A stretch of DNA of 64,000 nt. Source: Gordionus sp. m RMFG-2023 (lineage: Eukaryota > Nematomorpha > Gordioida > Chordodea > Parachordodidae). The position numbers and the translations under genes were made by a program. Below are positions 58,691-64,000 of this stretch, piece after piece (position 1 is the stretch's first letter; each line of letters opens with the position of its first letter). Location of the stretch: NCBI RefSeq assembly GCF_954871325.1, contig NC_088775.1, forward strand, positions 52,801,561-52,865,560, given 5' to 3'. The notes under the pieces are model-generated. The model saw only the letters and a list, made by a program, of their open reading frames with translations. It searched no databases and was not told the origin of the DNA.

Positions 58691-59294
58691 GAAACCTTGA
58701 TATTAAGGATTTATTTTTTTTATTAATTGAATTATATTTTAAAATAAGGTCAAATAGAAGGAGGAATAGGATATATTGCTTCTGAAATTTCCTGGCATTA
58801 ATCGCAGTCATTTTAGTTACAAAACACTAATTATTATTTAAATACACCAATATTTTTGAAGTGAGAACTTAATTTATTAGCAATCTATATTATTTGTAGT
58901 CATACTAACCCAATTTATTTTCAAACATTAATTTTTATAGAAAATGGCCGTCAATGTTTTTGAAGTGAGAAATGGATATTATTATCAATCAAAATATCAA
59001 TTTTATCCCAATTATTTTAAAACATCGATTTTCAAATGAAATAGTGTATCACAAATGGTTTTAAATTCAAAAAAATTATGGCAGCAGTCGTTTTATAATG
59101 GTTGCACATGTTATTAAATAACTGCCCTTAGTAGAATGACAGCAGTCAATATTAAACAACGGTTTCAAATGGTACACCAGGCTTAAATATTTTTTTTACA
59201 AAACCTGAGAGGATTTAAAAAAATAAATTTAAATTATTTTTTAATCAGTTGTAAAATCACATGAAGCATTTAATATTAATTTATTGTCATAAAT

Positions 59295-59655
59295 TCAGTC
59301 TTTCGCGGTATTATATTAGCGCTAATGCATTCGCTTTAATATTTTCGCTGTATCATATTCGCTATAATGCATTCGCGGTAATGCATTCGTAATATTATAT
59401 TCGCGATAATGCATTGGCTATAATGCATTCGCGATACTGTTTTCGCTATGATGCATTCGCGATAATGCATACGTGATAATGCATTCGCGAAAATGCATTC
59501 GTGAAAATGCATTCGCGATAATGTCTTCGCTCTAATACATTCGCTATGATGCATTCGCAAAAATGCATTCGCGGTCATACATTCGCTGTAATGCATTCGC
59601 AATAGTGTTTTCGCTATGATGCATTCGCTAAAATATCTTTTCGCGATAATCGAAT
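59295..59655. repeat. 14-bp terminal array, right copy, right end
   Basis: About 25 units of the complementary reading, (G)ATAATGCATTCGC. Mirror partner of 54375-54795. Confidence 0.95.
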
Positions 59656-60059
59656 TTCTTTATTATTGAATATATCTAAAAATTTAATTTTTTATAAGTT
59701 ATTTATATCATATGAAAATGGATCTCACTACAAATAAAAGATAATATATAAAAATATTTACCTAAGCATTCGCAGTTTACCTTAGCATTCGCACGCAGTT
59801 TAGTCAAACCGTATTAAATATCTCTAAAAAATAAAATTTTCTAGTGCCAGCCAGGCGGCAAAAAATATAATTTAATTGTTTTTTTAAAAAAAGATTCCGA
59901 ATCCCCTTAAATATTTTTTTAAAAAAAATTTATTTTTGTTATAAATATCTCAACCATAACCGTAACCTAACCGATATAATTATTTTTTGTAGGAGCAAAA
60001 AGAACCTTTATAAAAAACGGTTAAACCGGTCAGTTTTTATATTTTAGAAATGGAAATAA

Positions 60060-60251
60060 TTTGAATATCCAGAATTATATAAACGTGCTCTTATAGTACT
60101 GGCGGTTCCCGCAACACAAGTTTCTGTAGAAAGGGCTTTTTCGGGGCTAAAATTTGTGTTATCGTCACAAAGAACAAAAAGGAATAAATTTATACTTGAA
60201 AATATATTATTTATAAGTTCAAATAATATATTTAAAAATGAGTTATTTTGA
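60060..60251 (+). pseudogene. hAT C-terminal dimerisation fragment
   Basis: An open forward stretch encodes FEYPELYKRALIVLAVPATQ, then VSVERAFSGLKFVLSSQRTK and ENILFISSN, ending TGA. It is the same subfamily as 5948-6094 (shared LAVPATQVS). The N-terminal two thirds of the transposase are absent. Confidence 0.85.
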
Positions 60252-60586
60252 ATCTTATATATTTTTTTTATATATAATTCATAGATGCTTATAATAAAAA
60301 TAAATTAGAAGATGGTGTTGCTTCAATAAAAAAAAATTTCTAACCGTAATGAACCTTTATAAACCTTACCGAACCGAACTTTTATAAATTTCTTCTCAAG
60401 AACCGTAACCAAAAAGTAACCTATTAAAATTTTTTACATACTGAACCGTAACCAAACTGAACCTTTAGAAATAACAACGGGTCCCTGCTTAAATGTTCAA
60501 CGAAATGTCTTGCATTGAATAATTGTTGCAATAATTCGGATTTTTTATAAATATATTTTTTAATATTTTTTTTTAAAAAAAAGTCT

Positions 60587-60870
60587 TTCATTATATGCCT
60601 TAATTTTATACTATTTACTTTTTTTTAAATTCTCTTTTTAAATCCCTTATTTTGGCCTTTTAATTAAATGGTGCCCGCCGCATAAAAGAGAAGAAAAAGT
60701 AATATATTTTAATATTTTTTAAAACAAAAATGTCTTAACCTCATCCCTTTTCATTTATTATATGCCTTAATTTTATACTATTTACTTTTTTTTAAATTCT
60801 CTTTTTAAATCCCTTATTTTGGCCTTTTAATTATAAGGTGCCAGCCACAAAAAAAGAGAAGAAAAAGTAA
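60587..60870. repeat. tandem duplication, period about 170 bp
   Basis: TTATATGCCTTAATTTTATA starts near 60591 and again near 60760, and both copies continue through TTTAAATCCCTTATTTTGGC to AAAAGAGAAGAAAAAGTAA. Two copies only. Confidence 0.85.
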
Positions 60871-60985
60871 TTTTTTTTTTTCATGGGGATTCGGAAGATT
60901 TTTTTCTTGGGGATTCGGAATAAAAAAATCCCGAATAAAACGTGGGGATTCAATACGTTGGGATTCCGAATCCCACATGATTCCA

Positions 60986-61377
60986 TATCTTAATACGACA
61001 TGTATATTATAATGTTGTTAATATAATATTTTTCTCATAAAGAAAGCAATAAATCAATCAAAATTCTCTAAATCATTTTCTTTGTTATTTTTTATTTTCA
61101 ATATTATTTTTTAGCCTTTCGTATCAATGCAGCCTTTCGACTTATAGACCTTGCGGTTAGTTTTGATTATAAAAAAACTTACATAAAAAGACTATAATTT
61201 ATTTAATAAAAATAACTATTTAAATATTAATTAATTTATTAAATATAATTTAAATCATTCTAAAATAACATAAATAAACATCAATTAAAAATATATAAAA
61301 ATAACTAAAAAAATTATTGTTTATTTTCTATTGCTTATACTGTAAATTTTATTCGTATCAACCTTTAATCCGAAATT
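60986..61377. other. AT-rich sequence before the GC-rich island
   Basis: No gene or repeat. Base composition changes sharply at about 61375. Confidence 0.45.
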
Positions 61378-62163
61378 ATGGTTAGACCACGTATTACTCA
61401 AGGAACTTTTGTGGGAAATAGACCACCTCTTGACACCGCTAACCTACCGCTAGGGCAACCTCCGAACTTAGACGGCACTAATCTCGTTCTTACGCCGGAT
61501 AATTCAATGGATACCGCCCCCGTCGATCCTAGTACCCGCGCCATTATTGCGGCTATGAATGCCATATCCGAGCGTATGGCAGCCTTATCCACGCAAGTGA
61601 ATCAGGACCGACAGCGACAACGTACCCCGTCACCCAGACACACGTCTACCCCCAAAGAAAGGGGCCCGCAAGTGACCGGTACACAAACCACGGAAGCACC
61701 TCCACCGCCAGCCACACCAGGCGCACCGCCAACGTTGCCCCCGGTACAACTTGAACCACCAGCGACATCCGCCGAAGCCTACGATAGACTAATGAAAGTT
61801 TGGGCAGGCCTCCAGCAGGATCTCCTCGAGCCGAGATGCAAGGCTAATGACAGAGACCGTCATGAGATTAAACATATCGCTGAAGTGTTGGAAATTCTGC
61901 CGCCGGAATCCGACATTAGGATGCTAAAAATTCAAGCAAAAAGGATTCGAGTTTTGGCACTGGCCATTCATTGGAATTGGAAGACCGCGAGGAATAACGA
62001 TGCTTCATACCAAGAAAAATTCTTATGCGGGGAAAACATTACTGTCTATCAGGACCCTGCGCCCTTTCGAGACAGGGGCCGTGCAGGCCCCTCCACCTCC
62101 AGTTATCGAAAACGCCCTGAAAGGAAGGACGCGGCCCCCGCCAGGGGTAAGAAAAGGAAGTAG
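61378..62163 (+). CDS. GC-rich open frame 1 (261 residues), gag-like in look, unidentified
   Basis: Begins MVRPRITQGTFVGNRPPLDT. Residues about 55-80 form a short amphipathic helix (STRAIIAAMNAISERMAALS), 80-135 are rich in Pro/Thr (PPPPATPGAPPTLPPV), 140-205 are helical and charged (AYDRLMKVWAGLQQDLLEPR; DRDRHEIKHIAEVLEILPPE), and the C-terminus is basic (SYRKRPERKDAAPARGKKRK). A helix, a proline-rich stretch and a basic tail suggest a structural, nucleic-acid-binding protein such as the Gag-like protein of a retroelement, perhaps DIRS-like, but no diagnostic motif is seen. Codon use is balanced and GC-rich, unlike every other gene here. It is uninterrupted. A host gene or a sequence from a GC-rich source are alternatives. 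Confidence 0.5.
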   Translation: MVRPRITQGTFVGNRPPLDTANLPLGQPPNLDGTNLVLTPDNSMDTAPVDPSTRAIIAAMNAISERMAALSTQVNQDRQRQRTPSPRHTSTPKERGPQVTGTQTTEAPPPPATPGAPPTLPPVQLEPPATSAEAYDRLMKVWAGLQQDLLEPRCKANDRDRHEIKHIAEVLEILPPESDIRMLKIQAKRIRVLALAIHWNWKTARNNDASYQEKFLCGENITVYQDPAPFRDRGRAGPSTSSYRKRPERKDAAPARGKKRK

Positions 62164-62767
62164 CGAACTCGTCGTACCTCCGAAACCCCTACTATCATCT
62201 CCCTCTTCTCTTCCTCTATCTCTTCTACCTCCTTCAACTATCAACCCACCGGTACAACCAGGGGTTATCGGTCCGAGCAACGGCCCACCGGCTCGAAGGA
62301 CGGAAACATCGCAGCCCCCTAGCCGGCTAACTACGGTAAATAAATTTCTTAGGGAGCTGAGGCATCAGATGTTTTCGCCGAGAGACACTGACGGGGACAG
62401 TGACGCACCGGATTCCGCGATAGAGAACAATCATACCCCTGCGTGCAACAACCCCGGAGTTAGCCCACAGTCAGTATCGGATATCCCTTCCTTCTTATCA
62501 GAAGACTTTGGCATACCCGAATGGTGGACACCAAGTCCCCTCTCTGACTCACTACCTTCGAGTAGTTCTGCGGACAATAGCGAAGCTCAGTCAATCATCA
62601 CGGAACTACAAGACTCTGTCTACAGCACCGACGATGAACCTGGTATGCCCCAGGGGGGAGCATCTAATACACCCAACATACCCGGTATCCTCAATGGCAG
62701 GGGCGGACTGGCCATAAGATCCAGTGGGCATTTTGCCCACGAGGCCGCGAGAAAATGTCGATTTTGA
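62000..62767 (+). CDS. GC-rich open frame 2 (255 residues), Pro/Ser-rich, unidentified
   Basis: Overlaps the end of frame 1 by 164 bp in another reading frame. The N-terminal third is Pro/Ser-rich (LLSSPSSLPLSLLPPSTINP), the middle has LTTVNKFLRELRHQMFSPRD, and the rest is acidic and disordered-looking (DIPSFLSEDFGIPEWW; SLPSSSSADNSEAQS), ending near GGLAIRSSGHFAHEAARKC. No enzyme motif is visible. The low-complexity character is common in linker or phosphoprotein-like sequences. Whether the ATG at 62000 is used is unknown. If the island is a retroelement part, downstream enzyme domains are not present in this window. Confidence 0.42.
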   Translation: MLHTKKNSYAGKTLLSIRTLRPFETGAVQAPPPPVIENALKGRTRPPPGVRKGSSELVVPPKPLLSSPSSLPLSLLPPSTINPPVQPGVIGPSNGPPARRTETSQPPSRLTTVNKFLRELRHQMFSPRDTDGDSDAPDSAIENNHTPACNNPGVSPQSVSDIPSFLSEDFGIPEWWTPSPLSDSLPSSSSADNSEAQSIITELQDSVYSTDDEPGMPQGGASNTPNIPGILNGRGGLAIRSSGHFAHEAARKCRF

Positions 62768-63008
62768 GGCCGATGAGAGGAAAATATCAAAAAAGAGGCC
62801 GGTAGGAAAAAAAAACATTATTTTGTTCACATTATTTTCTCTTATCATTTATTTATTTTTAATGATATCTATTATTTGAATATAACATTCCCTGAGAATA
62901 ATTATCATGTCGTTTACTATATTTGAATGCATAAAATATCAATTACGTCGCTTGACGCTATATATCATTTACCACGTGCTTTTCGTTTTTTTTTCAAAGG
63001 AAGTGAAA
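62768..63008. other. AT-rich spacer after the GC-rich island
   Basis: Composition returns to the regional AT level by about 62800. Nothing recognised. Confidence 0.4.
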
Positions 63009-63815
63009 ACGCTTATGTTTGAGTTTGAGTAGAGTGAAAGCTAAGTTTTGATTAATTTATTATATTAATTTTTATACATTAATTTATTGTATATAGGAAA
63101 CTATAGTGATTGATTGTATTTCTTCTACTTAATTCATTGATCCTTTTGAGCTTGGGCTTGAGTAGAGTGAAAGCTAAGTTTTCATTTATTTATTTAATTT
63201 TTATACATTAATTTATTGTATATAGGAAACTATTGTGATTGATTGTATTTCATTGATCCTTTTATGCTTGGGCTTAAGTAGAGTTAAAGCTAAGTTTTCA
63301 TTAATTTATATTATATTTTTATACATTAATTTATTGTAATATAGGAAACTATCTTGTTCTTAATTCATTGATCCTTTTGAGCTTGGGCTTGAGTAGAGTG
63401 AAAGCTAAGTTTTCATTAATCTATTATATTAATTTTTATACATTAATTTATTGTATATAGGAAACTATTGTGATTGATTGTATTTCATTGATCCTTTTAT
63501 GCTTGGGCTTAAGTAGAGTTAAAGCTAAGTTTTCTTTAATTTATATTATATTTTTATACATTAATTTATTGTATATAGGAAACTATCTTGTTCTTAATTC
63601 ATTGATCCTTTTGAGCTTGGGCTTGGGCTTGAGTAGAGTGAAAGCTAAGTTTTCATTAATTTATATTATATTTTTATACATTAATTTATTGTAATATAGG
63701 AAACTATCTTGTTCTTAATTCATTGATCCTTTTGAGCTTGGGCTTGAGTAGAGTGAAAGCTAAGTTTTCAATAATTTATTATATTATATTTTTATACATT
63801 AATTTATTGTAGAGG
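63009..63815. repeat. 115-120 bp satellite, about 7 copies, partly dimeric
   Basis: TTGATCCTTTTGAGCTTGGG or its variant with TATGCTTGGGCTTAAG recurs at about 63139, 63255, 63370, 63490, 63604 and 63725, with a partial unit at 63015. The two variants alternate over the first five units, giving a dimer of about 231-235 bp. AAAGCTAAGTTTTCATTAAT and ATTTATTGTATATAGGAAAC are shared by most units. Confidence 0.93.
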
Positions 63816-64000
63816 AAACTTTTGTGCGCCTAATATTTGTATTACAACAATTTACTGATCATTAGCAGACAAACAAACAAACATAATATAAGAAAAGAAT
63901 CAACTTTATATACTATTTTTACACGTAAATTGATATGTGTGTAAATAGTCAAAAGTAAAAAACTTATTTATATTTCATAACCCAAAGATAGTAATGTTTT
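63816..64000. other. AT-rich end of window
   Basis: Nothing recognised. Confidence 0.4.

Larger units (their letters stand above)
54365..59660. mobile_element. right Foldback-like element with 14-bp array ends
   Basis: Both ends are arrays of one 14-bp unit in opposite orientation (54375-54795 and 59295-59655), enclosing about 4.5 kb of non-coding sequence. The interior is homologous to 16630-20160 in inverted order. Two later additions are visible: a hAT at 56403-57309 and a segment at 57640-58690. No transposase is recognised. The architecture, long inverted ends built from short tandem repeats, recalls Drosophila Foldback elements, but this is a structural likeness only. Confidence 0.7.
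59886..60985. mobile_element. composite region bounded by GATTCCGAATCCC repeats
   Basis: GATTCCGAATCCCC at 59892 and several GGGGATTCGGAA/GATTCCGAATCCC motifs at 60880-60985 suggest the ends of one small transposon. Inside is a hAT C-terminal relic with CCGTAACC/GGTTAC-type repeats, ending GGGTCCCTGCTTA (about 60480-60492). Borders are uncertain. Confidence 0.4.

Noticed and set aside
16630-59660. A Polinton or other giant virus-like element bounded by the inverted copies
   Set aside because: No polymerase, integrase, ATPase, protease or capsid signal lies in the arms or can be tied to them; the enclosed block is a mixture of unrelated insertions.
62023-62848. Minus-strand frames inside the GC-rich island
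   Set aside because: Low stop density is expected in GC-rich sequence; the plus-strand frames are longer and have better protein character.
63470-63694. Forward frame with a repeated hydrophobic peptide
   Set aside because: Arises from the 115-120 bp satellite; not a membrane protein.

Overview
The window looks like a very AT-rich animal genome (roughly three quarters A+T by eye) dominated by transposable elements. The animal assignment rests on one complete host gene, a four-exon myotrophin (V-1) homologue on the minus strand at 7609-8379. It is supported by a decayed exon of a ZIP9-type zinc transporter (37975-38548), a tRNA-headed SINE with an 18-bp target duplication (37059-37479), short GT-AG introns (43-275 bp), and hAT, MULE, LINE and Ty3 families typical of invertebrates. 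I cannot place the species.

Layout. 1-7600: relics of hAT elements, a 119-bp satellite, a GTCG-rich minisatellite and an unidentified decayed coding stretch. 7609-8379: myotrophin. 8450-16600: hAT-type MITEs, a LINE tail, a transposase-like relic and a clear but decayed MULE transposase. 16630-20430 and 54365-59660: two inverted, diverged copies of an unusual element whose ends are arrays of a 14-bp unit (Foldback-like). Between them, 21860-27802 is a non-autonomous MULE-like element with about 400-bp terminal inverted repeats, 9-10 bp target duplication and internal satellite. It carries a nested, rearranged LTR element (22287-24502). 28168-33558 is a hAT element containing a second, younger hAT (28533-31101). 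33809-35347 is a deleted copy of the outer hAT that preserves the empty site of the inner one.

35416-38548 holds coding-like remnants, the SINE and the ZIP9 remnant. 39430-45470 has two broken Ty3/gypsy fossils separated by a 200-N gap. 45875-52792 is an LTR-bounded fossil whose right repeat was hit twice by hAT elements (47867-49553 and 49700-52723), each with an 8-bp target duplication.

61378-62767 is the outlier: a GC-rich island (about half G+C or more) with two long overlapping forward frames, proline-rich and gag-like in look, followed by a 115-120 bp dimeric satellite. Its family is not recognised. Only myotrophin looks like a working host gene; most other coding signals are transposon proteins in various states of decay. 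Interlocking insertions, target duplications and paralogous empty sites give a relative chronology for many elements.
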